64,000 nucleotides of DNA, taken from the NCBI GenBank assembly GCA_019913005.1, contig JAIOHL010000162.1, positions 1-64,000 of the forward strand. Reading direction: 5' to 3'. The DNA is from Anaerolineae bacterium. Lineage in GTDB: Bacteria; Chloroflexota; Anaerolineae; Aggregatilineales; J027. The notes under the pieces are model-generated. The model saw only the letters and a program-made list of their open reading frames with translations, searched no databases and was not told the DNA's origin. The position numbers and the translations under genes are program-made. This document shows positions 7,540 to 15,494 of the stretch, piece after piece (position 1 is the stretch's first letter; every line of letters begins with the position of its first letter).

Positions 7540-8706
7540 ATGCCATCTGAAAAAGCCGTATTAATTGAAAATGCTCGGATCATGACCACGTCGGGTGAGT
7601 GGGAACGCGGTTGGCTGCGTTGGCATGGTTCGCAAATTGTTGGGATGGGGTCGGGGAACGCATTGGATGATGATGACGTTGAGATTATTGACGCCAGCGG
7701 CCTGACCTTGCTGCCCGGTTTTGTAGATGTGCATGTGCATGGGGGAATGGGCTACGATGCGATGGATGCCGACCCGCTAGGTTTGCAGACCGTTGCCCAA
7801 TTCTATGCCCAGCATGGCGTTACGTCTTTTTTAGCGACGACATGGACTGATACCCCGATACGCATTACCCAAGCATTAGAAACTATAGCTGCCTCTAAAG
7901 GCCCACAGGTGAATGGCGCGACTTTGATAGGTGCGCATGTTGAAGGGCCATATTTGAATCCTCAAAAATGCGGTGCTCAAAATCTTGATCTCATTCGACG
8001 GGCCGATCCCGAAGAAGCGATGGATTGGCTTGAAATGGGAGTGGTACGGTTGCTTTCACTCGCCCCGGAATATGAAGAAAACCTGTGGCTGATTCAGGAA
8101 TGTGCCAATCGTGGGATTACCGTTTCAGTAGCCCACAGCGCGGCGACTTACGATCAGGTTTTGCGGGCAGTGCAGTTAGGACTACACCATGCTACCCATA
8201 CCTTCAACGCGATGAGCGAACTGCATCATCGAAAACCCGGTACCGTAGGAGCCGTGCTCACCAGCCCCGAAGTCCGCTGCGAATTGATTGCCGATAACAT
8301 CCATGTGCATCCAGCGATGATGAAACTGCTGCTGTCGGCGAAAGGGCCAGACGGTGTAATTTTAATTACCGATGCTATTCGTGGCACCGGGATGCCAGAT
8401 GGGGAATATCCAGTGGATGACCGCACCATCATTGTCAAAAATGGAGTGGCCCGCCTCGCGGATGGGACGTTGGCAGGTAGTACCATCACAATGGAGAAAG
8501 CCCTCGGTAATTTTCTCAAGGCAACAGGCCGTCCCCTTGCGGAAATTTGGCAGGTGAGCAGTTTAAACGCGGCACGAGCAATTGGCATTGAGGATCGGAA
8601 AGGCAGCCTTGATGTTCAAAAAGATGCGGATTTGGTGCTGCTTGATGATGACATGAATGTTCAAATGACTGTCGCTGAAGGGCAGATCGTGTATCGGCGC
8701 GAATAG
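7540..8706 (+). CDS. nagA: N-acetylglucosamine-6-phosphate deacetylase
   Basis: The 388-residue product has the amidohydrolase TIM-barrel pattern of NagA: PGFVDVHVHGGMGYDAMD (metal-binding HxH), GAHVEGPYLNPQKCGAQN, VSVAHSAATYDQ, THTFNAMSELHHRKPG, ELIADNIHVHPAMM and ILITDAIRGTGMPDG with the catalytic Asp. Length is as expected. It deacetylates GlcNAc-6-P to glucosamine-6-P, feeding amino-sugar catabolism or wall recycling. No nagB or sugar transporter is adjacent, so its operon is just itself. GGGGAG lies six bases before the ATG, and TAGAAT at 7505-7510 could be a -10 box. Confidence 0.93.
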   Translation: MPSEKAVLIENARIMTTSGEWERGWLRWHGSQIVGMGSGNALDDDDVEIIDASGLTLLPGFVDVHVHGGMGYDAMDADPLGLQTVAQFYAQHGVTSFLATTWTDTPIRITQALETIAASKGPQVNGATLIGAHVEGPYLNPQKCGAQNLDLIRRADPEEAMDWLEMGVVRLLSLAPEYEENLWLIQECANRGITVSVAHSAATYDQVLRAVQLGLHHATHTFNAMSELHHRKPGTVGAVLTSPEVRCELIADNIHVHPAMMKLLLSAKGPDGVILITDAIRGTGMPDGEYPVDDRTIIVKNGVARLADGTLAGSTITMEKALGNFLKATGRPLAEIWQVSSLNAARAIGIEDRKGSLDVQKDADLVLLDDDMNVQMTVAEGQIVYRRE

Positions 8707-8718
8707 TAGGAGTAATTA

Positions 8719-8741
8719 GGGGGTAGTTGAAGATCACCCCC
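8719..8741. terminator. Weak hairpin between convergent genes
   Basis: GGGGGT (8719-8724) can pair with ACCCCC (8736-8741) between the nagA stop and the end of the dehydrogenase gene. No T run follows, so its role as a terminator is uncertain. Confidence 0.35.
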
Positions 8742-8751
8742 ATTGTTCGAA

Positions 8752-9510
8752 TTAGAACCCGGTAATGCTGTTGCCGCCATCCAAAACCAGCACTTGCCCG
8801 GTCATGTAATTGGAGCCAGCCGAAGCCAAATAAACCGCCGCTTCGACCACATCCTCGGTTTCGCCAATGCGTCCGGCAGGGGTGCGATCTGTGTAGCGTT
8901 TGCTGGTATTGGGATCGCTCCATAAGGCGGCGGCAAACTTGGTTTTGATGATACCGGGGGCGATGGCGTTGACCTGAATATTGTTCGCACCCAGTTCCAT
9001 TGCCAGCGATTTGGTCAACATAATCACGGCGGCCTTGCTGACACTGTAGACTCCCATCATTGGGGCAGGATTGATACCCGCAACCGAGGCCATATTCACG
9101 ATTTTGCCACCGCCTGTTTTCCCCATCGCTTCAGCCGCATGTTTGCATAAATAAAAATACCCCAAGAGGTTGACTTCAATAATTTTTTGCCAGTGGCTGG
9201 CTTCGGCGGTCATGATCGGCCCAAAATGGGGGTTGGTTGCGGCGTTGTTGACCAAAATATCCACCCGGCCATACTCCTCAACGGTACGTTCAATTAAACG
9301 CTTACATTGGCTTTCATCTCCAGTGTGGGTGGCAATGGTCAGCACTTGCCCCCCGGTTGCGCGGAGGGTAGCCGCGACTTCATCCAATCCCTCTTGTTTT
9401 CGGCTGGCAATCACGACGGTTGCTCCTTCCCGCACGTAGCCAAGCGCAATGGCTTCCCCGATGCCGCGTGACGCGCCCGTAATAACGGCAATTTTGTTTT
9501 CTAGTCTCAT
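8752..9510 (-). CDS. Short-chain dehydrogenase/reductase (FabG-like)
   Basis: A 252-residue classical SDR: the TGASRGIGEAI dinucleotide-binding motif lies near the N-terminus, NNAATNP follows the fourth strand, the catalytic Ser is in NMASVAG, Tyr and Lys in YSVSKAA, and the C-terminal VLVLDGG is typical. It reduces a carbonyl or oxidises an alcohol with NAD(P); the substrate is not defined by sequence. The ATG at 9510 is chosen over an in-frame GTG at 9519. It is divergent from the MaoC hydratase and CoA-ester lyase genes, which fits a role in CoA- or hydroxyacid metabolism, but this is inference. Confidence 0.88.
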   Translation of the reverse strand: MRLENKIAVITGASRGIGEAIALGYVREGATVVIASRKQEGLDEVAATLRATGGQVLTIATHTGDESQCKRLIERTVEEYGRVDILVNNAATNPHFGPIMTAEASHWQKIIEVNLLGYFYLCKHAAEAMGKTGGGKIVNMASVAGINPAPMMGVYSVSKAAVIMLTKSLAMELGANNIQVNAIAPGIIKTKFAAALWSDPNTSKRYTDRTPAGRIGETEDVVEAAVYLASAGSNYMTGQVLVLDGGNSITGF

Positions 9511-9594
9511 GGGTAACACTCACTTTTTGAAAATAAGGATAGGCCAATGATAACCAATTTAGCAGGCGGCTGTCATGGTCAGAAATTCCCCTTT

Positions 9595-9639
9595 GCGGTA
9601 GGCTTATCCGTATCAACTATAGCAGAGGAAAACTACCGC
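9595..9639 (+). promoter_or_regulatory. Inverted repeat flanking the ribosome-binding site of the MaoC gene
   Basis: GCGGTAG (9595-9601) and CTACCGC (9633-9639) are perfect inverted arms 31 bases apart. They enclose AGAGGA and end one base before the ATG. This may be an mRNA structure or an operator; no protein can be assigned. Confidence 0.3.
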
Positions 9640-9640
9640 T

Positions 9641-10102
9641 ATGCCGGGAAAATATTTTGACGAATTAGAGCCGGGAATGAAGATCAAGCATTTTACGGGG
9701 CGCACCGTGACAGAAATGGACAATGTTTTGTTCTCGGCATTGACCATGAACACGCAGGCACTGCATATTAATGAGGATTTTGCCAGTAAGACCGATTTTG
9801 GACGGCGCATTGTAAACGGCCTGTTCACTTTAGGATTGGTGGTCGGGCTGACGGTGAGCGAATTGACCGATGGCACGATTATTGCGAATTTGGGCTATGA
9901 ACGCATTATCCATCCCAAGCCCGTGTTTCACGGCGACACAATTTATGTCGAAACCGAAGTGCTCAATAAACGAGAATCTACTTCCAAGCCAGATCGTGGA
10001 ATTGTCAATCTAAAACATATTGCGCGGAATCAACATGGAGATGTGGTCTGTGAAGTGGAACGTGCAGTGCTATTTTTGAAACGTCCGGAGGCGCAAATTT
10101 AA
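9641..10102 (+). CDS. MaoC-family enoyl-CoA hydratase (mesaconyl-CoA hydratase-like)
   Basis: A 153-residue hotdog-fold protein. The conserved hydratase segment is present: ALTMNTQALHINEDFA (the Asp/His-type motif has Asn-Thr-Gln before the His), then GRRIVNGLFTLGLVVGL. The protein is short and single-domain, as in MaoC-like hydratases acting on C4-C5 CoA esters. Its stop overlaps the start of the CitE-like lyase by one base, the same pairing seen for mesaconyl-CoA hydratase and malyl-CoA/citramalyl-CoA lyase. It most likely interconverts a methylmalyl- or malyl-type CoA ester and its enoyl-CoA. The exact substrate remains inference. Confidence 0.8.
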   Translation: MPGKYFDELEPGMKIKHFTGRTVTEMDNVLFSALTMNTQALHINEDFASKTDFGRRIVNGLFTLGLVVGLTVSELTDGTIIANLGYERIIHPKPVFHGDTIYVETEVLNKRESTSKPDRGIVNLKHIARNQHGDVVCEVERAVLFLKRPEAQI

Positions 10103-10998
10103 TGAATACACTAGATCAATCCAGTCGGGTACGACGAGCCGTTCTCATTATGCCGGGGGACGACCTCAAGAAGATTACCAAAGGGGCATCGCTTGGGGTG
10201 GACTCGCTCATCATGGATATGGAAGATGGCGTCGCCTTGAACAACAAAGAGGAGGCGCGTCAGGTGATCCAGCACGCCCTGACCTCGCTTGATTTTGGTA
10301 AAACCGAACGACTGGTGCGCCTGAATCAAGCTAAGAAGGGAATGCAGATTGAAGACATAACCATGACGGTCATCGGCAAACCGGACGGTTATGTGCTGCC
10401 CAAAGTTGAAAGTGCCCGCGAGGTGCAGCAGCTATCCCACACGTTGTTAGAGCGCGAAATTATTTTGGGAATCGAGCCGGGGACGATCAGGCTGATTGCA
10501 CTGATTGAAACGGCGAAGGGGATTGTCAACCTAGCGCAAATTGCCCAGGCGGACGCACGTTTGGTGGCCTTGATGTTCGGGGCCGAGGATTTGGCTGGCA
10601 GCATGGGAGCGATTCGGTCAGAGGGCGCAGAGGAAGTGTTTTATGCGCGGAGTGCGGTGGTGTTGCACGCGGCGGCGTTTGGCTTGCAGGCGATTGATAC
10701 CCCCTATGTCAAACTACGGGATATAGATGGCCTTAGGGTTGAGACCACTAAAGCACGGTGTATGGGCTACACGGGCAAACTGGCGATACACCCGGATCAC
10801 GTTGATCTGATCAATGAAATCTTCACCCCCGGCGACGAGGAGATTGAAGCTGCTCGCCGCTTGATTGAGGCTCATGAGGCCAGACAATCAGGGCATACTG
10901 GGGTTTTTGTTTTTGAAGGATCCATGGTAGATATGCCAATGGTGCGTTCGGCTGAAAATGTGCTGGCACGCGCTCGTGCGGCAGGAAAGATCTCCTAA
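10102..10998 (+). CDS. HpcH/HpaI aldolase-citrate lyase family protein (CoA-ester lyase)
   Basis: A 298-residue TIM-barrel lyase of the CitE/malyl-CoA lyase family. It shows RRAVLIMPGDDLKKI at the N-terminus, SLIMDMEDGVA (metal-site Glu/Asp), LPKVESAREV, ALIETAKGI, FGAEDLAGSMG and the C-terminal KLAIHPDHVDLINEIFTP motif. Such enzymes cleave malyl-, methylmalyl- or citramalyl-CoA with Mg2+. The start ATG overlaps the TAA of the MaoC gene (TAATG), so the two are translationally coupled. Together they could process acids made downstream of branched-chain or C5 degradation. Which CoA ester is used cannot be read by eye. Confidence 0.88.
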   Translation: MNTLDQSSRVRRAVLIMPGDDLKKITKGASLGVDSLIMDMEDGVALNNKEEARQVIQHALTSLDFGKTERLVRLNQAKKGMQIEDITMTVIGKPDGYVLPKVESAREVQQLSHTLLEREIILGIEPGTIRLIALIETAKGIVNLAQIAQADARLVALMFGAEDLAGSMGAIRSEGAEEVFYARSAVVLHAAAFGLQAIDTPYVKLRDIDGLRVETTKARCMGYTGKLAIHPDHVDLINEIFTPGDEEIEAARRLIEAHEARQSGHTGVFVFEGSMVDMPMVRSAENVLARARAAGKIS

Positions 10999-11133
10999 AT
11001 GGACAAAAAGTCGGAACGCCGCCCCAAAACACTGCCGTTTAACGAGCGGTTCGGAACGATTGTTGCCATTCTGCTCGGCATGATGTGTGCATGTATGATC
11101 TTATGTGTTTTGGTAATTGTCTGGGGCTTCTAG
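10999..11133 (+). CDS. Predicted 44-residue single-span membrane peptide
   Basis: An ATG directly abuts the lyase stop codon and opens a 44-codon frame ending in TAG. The product has a basic N-terminal part (MDKKSERRPKTLPF), a short amphipathic link and one hydrophobic segment of about 22 residues rich in Ile, Leu, Val, Met and Cys, ending in WGF. GGAAAG about ten bases upstream could be the ribosome-binding site. The 3' end overlaps the convergent metallophosphoesterase gene by 33 bases. The layout is that of a small membrane protein at the end of an operon. No family recognised; its reality depends on conservation. Confidence 0.5.
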   Translation: MDKKSERRPKTLPFNERFGTIVAILLGMMCACMILCVLVIVWGF

Positions 11134-11979
11134 GGTAAAGACCGTGATTTCGGGTGGGCAGTTGATCCGCATTTGAGGTGCTGCCATACCCAGCCCACGA
11201 TTGGTATATTGCAGCATCCCATTGACGGTATATAACCCAGATGGATATTTATAAGCCATATAAGGTAAAACCATAGGGCCAATCAAAGGGAGTTGGATTT
11301 GCCCCCCATGCGAATGACCGGATAGTTGAAGGTCAAAGCGACCCGCTTGTGACGAAATGTCGGCGTAGTCGGGTTCGTGGGCTAACAAGATAGCAGCACC
11401 TTCCTCTGGTAAGGCTTCCATCACTAAATCCAGCCGGTGGTGCTCCTCCCAAATATCATTGACCCCGCACAGATGCAGCATGGCTTTACCTCGCTTAATG
11501 GTATGGACTGCATTATTGACATCGCCGATGCCGCTGCGGTGAATCGCTCGCAGAATGACCTCGGCATTTGTCCAATGGTCATGATTACCGAGGATGGCAA
11601 CGGTATTATCACGGGGGTTCAGCATTTGCATGGCTTTAACCAGACTATCCTCGAACGGCTTCGCATCCCAACTGACAAAATCGCCTGTGACGGCAATCGC
11701 ATCCGGATGCTGTTCGTTAACAAGATTCATAAGCCGGATAATACGATCTTCGCTCATCCACGTATAGTCCATATGTATATCACTGATTTGAATGAGCTTG
11801 TACCCGTGAAAAGCAGGGTCAAGGCGGGGAAGTCTTAGTGTAACGTGATCAATAGACACATGTTCTGGCTCGACCCTCAGACCATAGCCGAGAAAGGGAG
11901 CGCCAATGGAGGTCGTCGCAAGCGTCGAAAAGCCCATTGTTTTGAGAAATTGGCGGCGTGTCATTCGATTATCGCTCAA
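11101..11979 (-). CDS. Tat-exported metallophosphoesterase, paralog 1
   Basis: A 292-residue calcineurin-like phosphoesterase. The N-terminus has a twin-arginine signal (MTRRQFLKTMGF, then a hydrophobic stretch), so it is probably exported folded with its metals. The metal motifs are in order: ISDIHMD, TGDFVSW, GNHDHW, LLAHEPDYAD and LSGHSHGGQ. The layout matches the YkuE/membrane-associated phosphoesterase group. Two close paralogs lie just upstream on the same strand, after one small plus-strand gene. The substrate is unknown; the family includes phosphomonoesterases, phosphodiesterases and lipid-precursor hydrolases. Its stop overlaps the convergent 44-residue gene. Confidence 0.88.
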   Translation of the reverse strand: MSDNRMTRRQFLKTMGFSTLATTSIGAPFLGYGLRVEPEHVSIDHVTLRLPRLDPAFHGYKLIQISDIHMDYTWMSEDRIIRLMNLVNEQHPDAIAVTGDFVSWDAKPFEDSLVKAMQMLNPRDNTVAILGNHDHWTNAEVILRAIHRSGIGDVNNAVHTIKRGKAMLHLCGVNDIWEEHHRLDLVMEALPEEGAAILLAHEPDYADISSQAGRFDLQLSGHSHGGQIQLPLIGPMVLPYMAYKYPSGLYTVNGMLQYTNRGLGMAAPQMRINCPPEITVFTLEAPDNYQNT

Positions 11980-12051
11980 GGTAAGGTACTCCCAATAGAT
12001 GACTGGTGGGTTGTTTTCGTTACATTATAGGACAAAGGAGTTCTGAATTTT

Positions 12052-12537
12052 ATGAATATGCAGGTGAATGACCAGCTCAATCGCATTAACACAGGCGTTG
12101 TGCTTGAGGTTTTGGCGGGGTTGTTTGGCTTTCTGGGGATTGGTTATCTCTATGCAGGCTTTACCAACGAAGGCATCAAGCGGCTGATTTTGTATTTTAT
12201 AGGCTTGATGGTGGGTTGGATTGTGACGGGGCTTCTGATTTTTGTCCTTGTTGGGTTGTGCTTGGTTCCTGTTATGCTGGGTTTGCAGGTGGGAATTCCA
12301 ATCTGGTCGGCGATGTCTCTGAAAAAGCAGGGCGAGCGCCTCGTACCAGTCGGTGGGCCAGTTCCAATGTATGGTTACCCACAACTGCCTGTAATGTCGG
12401 AAGATGAGGCTTTGATTGAACGGGCACGGCGCCTGTATGAGAGTGGGGATAAAGATGCGGCGATTGCCATTTTACGAACGATCAACCACCCCCGTGCGCA
12501 GGAAATTTTGGCACGCATTCAAGGGACATTTAGCTGA
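12052..12537 (+). CDS. Small membrane protein with C-terminal helical tail (TM2-like)
   Basis: A 161-residue protein. After a short polar N-terminus, residues about 15-90 contain three hydrophobic segments (VLEVLAGLFGFLGIGYLYAGF; LILYFIGLMVGWIVTGLL; FVLVGLCLVPVMLGLQVGI) in a layout like TM2-domain proteins, with the G-x-G-x-x-Y-L-Y-x-G turn. Residues 115-160 form two helices resembling a single TPR-like unit (EDEALIERARRLYESGDKDAAIAIL), presumably cytoplasmic. It sits inside a group of metallophosphoesterase genes but on the other strand, and its 3' end overlaps the second paralog by eight bases. Function unknown. Confidence 0.75.
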   Translation: MNMQVNDQLNRINTGVVLEVLAGLFGFLGIGYLYAGFTNEGIKRLILYFIGLMVGWIVTGLLIFVLVGLCLVPVMLGLQVGIPIWSAMSLKKQGERLVPVGGPVPMYGYPQLPVMSEDEALIERARRLYESGDKDAAIAILRTINHPRAQEILARIQGTFS

Positions 12538-13408
12538 TCTTTCCTACGCTGCCGCTTCTGAGGGTAAAAACCGTGATTTCAGGTGGGCAATAGAAGCGTA
12601 TTTGCGGTGTCACCATGCCCAGTCCTCGGTTGGTGTATTGGTACATCCCATTAACCTTGTAAAGCCCGGCAGGGTAGTTTTGGGCTAACTCAGCTTGACC
12701 AATAGGGCCAATCAAAGGTAGTCGGACCTGCCCGCCGTGCGAATGCCCTGATAGCTGCAAATCGAAGCGACCCGTTTGTGAGGAAACATCGGCAAAGTCA
12801 GGTTCGTGTGCCAGTAATATAGCTGCTCCGTCAGCGGGTAAGGTGTCCAAGACTAAATCTAGCCGCTGTTTGTTTTCCATGATGTCATCCACCCCACAAA
12901 AATGCAGTTTTGCTTCACCCCGCTGGATGGTATAGAAACTATTATTGACATCGGCAATGCCACTTCGATGAATGGCTCGTCGAACAACAACCGCATCCGC
13001 CCAGTGGTCGTGGTTTCCCAAGACGGCGACGGTATTATCACGTGGGGTGAGGGCCTGCAAACCCTTAATCAATGTCGCTTCAAAGGGTTCGGCTTCGATA
13101 CTGACAAAATCCCCTGTGATGGCTACCGCATCCGGTTTTTGTTGGTTCACAAGACGCACACACGCAAGGAGGCGTTCTTCACTCATCCACGTGTAGTCTA
13201 CGTGCAAGTCACTGATTTGGACGAGTTTGTAGCCGTCAAAGACCGGGTCAAGACGGGGGAGTTTGAGCGTGAGGCGCTCAATCTGGATTTGTTGGGGTTC
13301 GATTTTGTAGCCATAAATGAGACCAGCGAGACCTGTTGAGGTAGTGGCAAGGGTAGAGAGGGCTGCTGTTTTCAGAAATTGACGGCGGCTGATGCGTTCC
13401 GTATTCAA
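12530..13408 (-). CDS. Tat-exported metallophosphoesterase, paralog 2
   Basis: A 292-residue protein sharing every motif with its two neighbours: twin-arginine signal SRRQFLKTAAL, ISDLHVDYTWM, TGDFVSIE, GNHDHW, LLAHEPDFADVSS and LSGHSHGGQ. All metal ligands of the calcineurin-like fold are kept, so it should be active. Differences from the other copies are spread over the whole length, so the duplication is not recent. It is separated from paralog 3 by 63 bases and may be co-transcribed with it. It overlaps the convergent small membrane protein gene at the 3' end. Confidence 0.88.
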   Translation of the reverse strand: MNTERISRRQFLKTAALSTLATTSTGLAGLIYGYKIEPQQIQIERLTLKLPRLDPVFDGYKLVQISDLHVDYTWMSEERLLACVRLVNQQKPDAVAITGDFVSIEAEPFEATLIKGLQALTPRDNTVAVLGNHDHWADAVVVRRAIHRSGIADVNNSFYTIQRGEAKLHFCGVDDIMENKQRLDLVLDTLPADGAAILLAHEPDFADVSSQTGRFDLQLSGHSHGGQVRLPLIGPIGQAELAQNYPAGLYKVNGMYQYTNRGLGMVTPQIRFYCPPEITVFTLRSGSVGKIS

Positions 13409-13471
13409 GCCATCTCCCTTTGGTTACTTGACTTGGATACAAGGCATTATATAACAGGGCGAATCTGAAGT

Positions 13472-14329
13472 TCATACATTTTCGAGGGTAAAGACTGTGA
13501 TTTCGGGAGGGCAATTTACCCGAACTTGTGGTGAAACCATACCAAGCCCTCGGTTGGTGTACTGGTACATACCATTGACAGTATACAACCCGGATGGGTA
13601 TTTATGGGCCATATAAGGTAGGGCGACAGGGCCAACAAAGGGAACCTGTACCTGCCCGCCATGTGAGTGACCCGATAATTGAAGGTCAAAACGCCCAATT
13701 TGCGAAGAGATGTCGGCATAATCGGGTTCATGGGCCAACAGAATGGCTGCGCCGTCATCCGGGAGGTCTTGGAGCACTAAATCAAGGCGGTGCTGGTTTT
13801 CCCACACATCATTCACCCCGCACAGATGGAGCATTGCATCGCCACGCCGCAGGGTGTAGACCGCATTGTTGAGATCGGTGATGCCACCTTTGCCGATAGC
13901 CCGCCGCACAATGGTGGCGTCTGTCCAGTGGTCGTGGTTGCCCAAAACGGCGACAGTGTTATCATGTGGATTGAGCATTTGCAGTGCCTTGACCAAACTA
14001 TTTTCAAAAGGGGCAGCCTGATCGGTGACAAAATCTCCAGTAATGGCGATGGCGTCCGGTTTTTGCTCATTGACGAGGCGCATAAGGTCAAGCAACCGTT
14101 CCTCGGTCATCCATGTATGATCCATATGCAAGTCACTGATCTGGGCTAATTTGTAGCCATGAAAAGCAGGATCAAGACGGGAGATTTTTAGGGTGACGCG
14201 CTCAATGGCGACATGCCCCGGCTCAATCTCGGTGGCATATACCCAACTACCACCCCCTAGCGACGTGGTAGCAAAGGTAGACAGAGCCATTGTTTTGAGG
14301 AATTGACGGCGGCTGATGTGGCGAGGCAT
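13472..14329 (-). CDS. Tat-exported metallophosphoesterase, paralog 3
   Basis: A 285-residue copy with the Tat signal SRRQFLKTMALSTFATTS, then ISDLHMDHTWM, TGDFVTD, GNHDHW, LLAHEPDYADISS and LSGHSHGGQ. It looks closer to paralog 1 than to paralog 2: both keep the PYMAxKYPSGLYTVNGM segment near the C-terminus. It is the first of the three in transcription order. Three intact exported copies suggest either dosage or different substrates or growth conditions; nothing in the sequence separates these. The 107 bases between its start and the carboxyl-carrier gene hold no gene. Confidence 0.88.
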   Translation of the reverse strand: MPRHISRRQFLKTMALSTFATTSLGGGSWVYATEIEPGHVAIERVTLKISRLDPAFHGYKLAQISDLHMDHTWMTEERLLDLMRLVNEQKPDAIAITGDFVTDQAAPFENSLVKALQMLNPHDNTVAVLGNHDHWTDATIVRRAIGKGGITDLNNAVYTLRRGDAMLHLCGVNDVWENQHRLDLVLQDLPDDGAAILLAHEPDYADISSQIGRFDLQLSGHSHGGQVQVPFVGPVALPYMAHKYPSGLYTVNGMYQYTNRGLGMVSPQVRVNCPPEITVFTLENV

Positions 14330-14436
14330 GGTAGATTTCCCTATGATTGGATTCGTTGATTGGTTTTACACACTCCTAACTAGGGAATGCTTTCCCTGCA
14401 CTCAGACGATTAATCTTTGATTACTGTTCCCATAAC

Positions 14437-14955
14437 CTACTCCGACTCGACTTCGGCTAACTGCTGACCTCGCTCTACCGTATCCCCTTGTTTGACGAAT
14501 AGGCGGGTTACACGGCCTTCCTGCGGGGCGGTGAGACGGATTTCCATTTTCATCGCTTCCAGCAGCATCAACGGTTGACCTTGTGTTACACTGTCGCCTT
14601 CGTTTACCAAGACCTGCGTAACCTGACCGGGCATTTGGGCCGTTAGACTGCCGCTGCCTGCACTCACGGTTTTTCGGCGGTTACTGGCTTGGGGTTTGGC
14701 GAGTTCATAAAGGCGGGCTTCGCGGTCAACAAGGGCCACATGTCGTTTTTGGAGACCTGTTTGAGCATTACGAGAGGTGGTGGTATAGGCGTGGAGGCGT
14801 TTGCCATTGATCAGCAGCATCATGTAGCCTGATTGAAGCCGCTTGACCTCGACTTTATAGGTTTTATCGCCAATGAGCGCAGTGTAGCTACCATTGCCAC
14901 TCGGTTCTAGCTGGATGTGATGTTCTTGATTTTCATGCTGGTAATGAAATTCCAA
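14437..14955 (-). CDS. Biotin carboxyl carrier protein of acyl-CoA carboxylase
   Basis: A 172-residue protein whose C-terminal 75 residues are a biotinyl domain with the biotin-acceptor Lys in LLEAMKMEIRL, flanked by VLVNEGDSVTQGQPL and LFVKQGDTVERGQQLAEVE. The N-terminal half is a beta-rich region as found between the carboxylase and carrier domains of fused acyl-CoA carboxylase alpha subunits. The start is placed at TTG 14955 because GGAGGGAG lies five bases before it; a TTG at 14970 overlaps that sequence. Last gene of the carboxylase operon, 17 bases after the HD gene. Confidence 0.88.
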   Translation of the reverse strand: MEFHYQHENQEHHIQLEPSGNGSYTALIGDKTYKVEVKRLQSGYMMLLINGKRLHAYTTTSRNAQTGLQKRHVALVDREARLYELAKPQASNRRKTVSAGSGSLTAQMPGQVTQVLVNEGDSVTQGQPLMLLEAMKMEIRLTAPQEGRVTRLFVKQGDTVERGQQLAEVESE

Positions 14956-14972
14956 AATGACTCCCTCCAATT

Positions 14973-15494
14973 TTATTGAATGCTTCTGGCAAGTCTTTGT
15001 GGGCCAGTGTCTGCGATTGCCTCAAATACGGTGTCCAATTCCATAAAGATTGTCCAAAAATCTTGCCCCGTCGTGACCGAAACCTGCTGTATAGTAGCTG
15101 TCTCTAGCTCCGTGTGGCGCTTGCCTTTCCATAATTTGTCGACTAGGGCAACCATCAATTTTTCAAGTGATGGTGAATCGGCCTGCCAATGCTCATGGGA
15201 TATGCAAAAATCGGCGATTTGTGAGTCTATCCCATGTTCAATCAGCAGTTGGTATCCGGCGGTGGTGTGCTGTGTGCCCTCTACTTCTAATTCTTCGGGA
15301 TGCAAAATTTTTCCAGTGTCATGAAGGATGCACCCCAACCGAACAAGCTGCACATCAAATTCAAAGCCTATTTGGGTAAAGTGCAAAATCATCGGTTCGG
15401 CGGCCTCACTCACCAATTCCGCGTGACGGATCAAGTGTGGTGGTGCTCCCAATTGGGCAAGCAGGGCATAGGCTTCATCAACGGATAGGGTCAT
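14973..15494 (-). CDS. HD-domain hydrolase in the carboxylase operon
   Basis: A 173-residue HD-fold protein. The metal-binding pattern is visible: H in IRHAELV, the HD pair in LGCILHDTGKI, then EGTQHTTAGYQLL, and a later D in ALVDKLWKGKRH. Small HD proteins hydrolyse phosphate esters, often nucleotides or cofactors. The ATG overlaps the stop of the biotin carboxylase gene (ATGA), so translation is coupled. Its place between the carboxylase and its carrier subunit is odd and suggests a role tied to that enzyme, but no specific reaction can be given. Confidence 0.8.
   Translation of the reverse strand: MTLSVDEAYALLAQLGAPPHLIRHAELVSEAAEPMILHFTQIGFEFDVQLVRLGCILHDTGKILHPEELEVEGTQHTTAGYQLLIEHGIDSQIADFCISHEHWQADSPSLEKLMVALVDKLWKGKRHTELETATIQQVSVTTGQDFWTIFMELDTVFEAIADTGPQRLARSIQ

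Noticed and set aside
14956-14970. Upstream TTG at 14970 as the start of the carrier protein
   Set aside because: GGAGGGAG, the likely Shine-Dalgarno, lies between this codon and TTG 14955, so the earlier TTG would have its ribosome-binding site inside the coding region.
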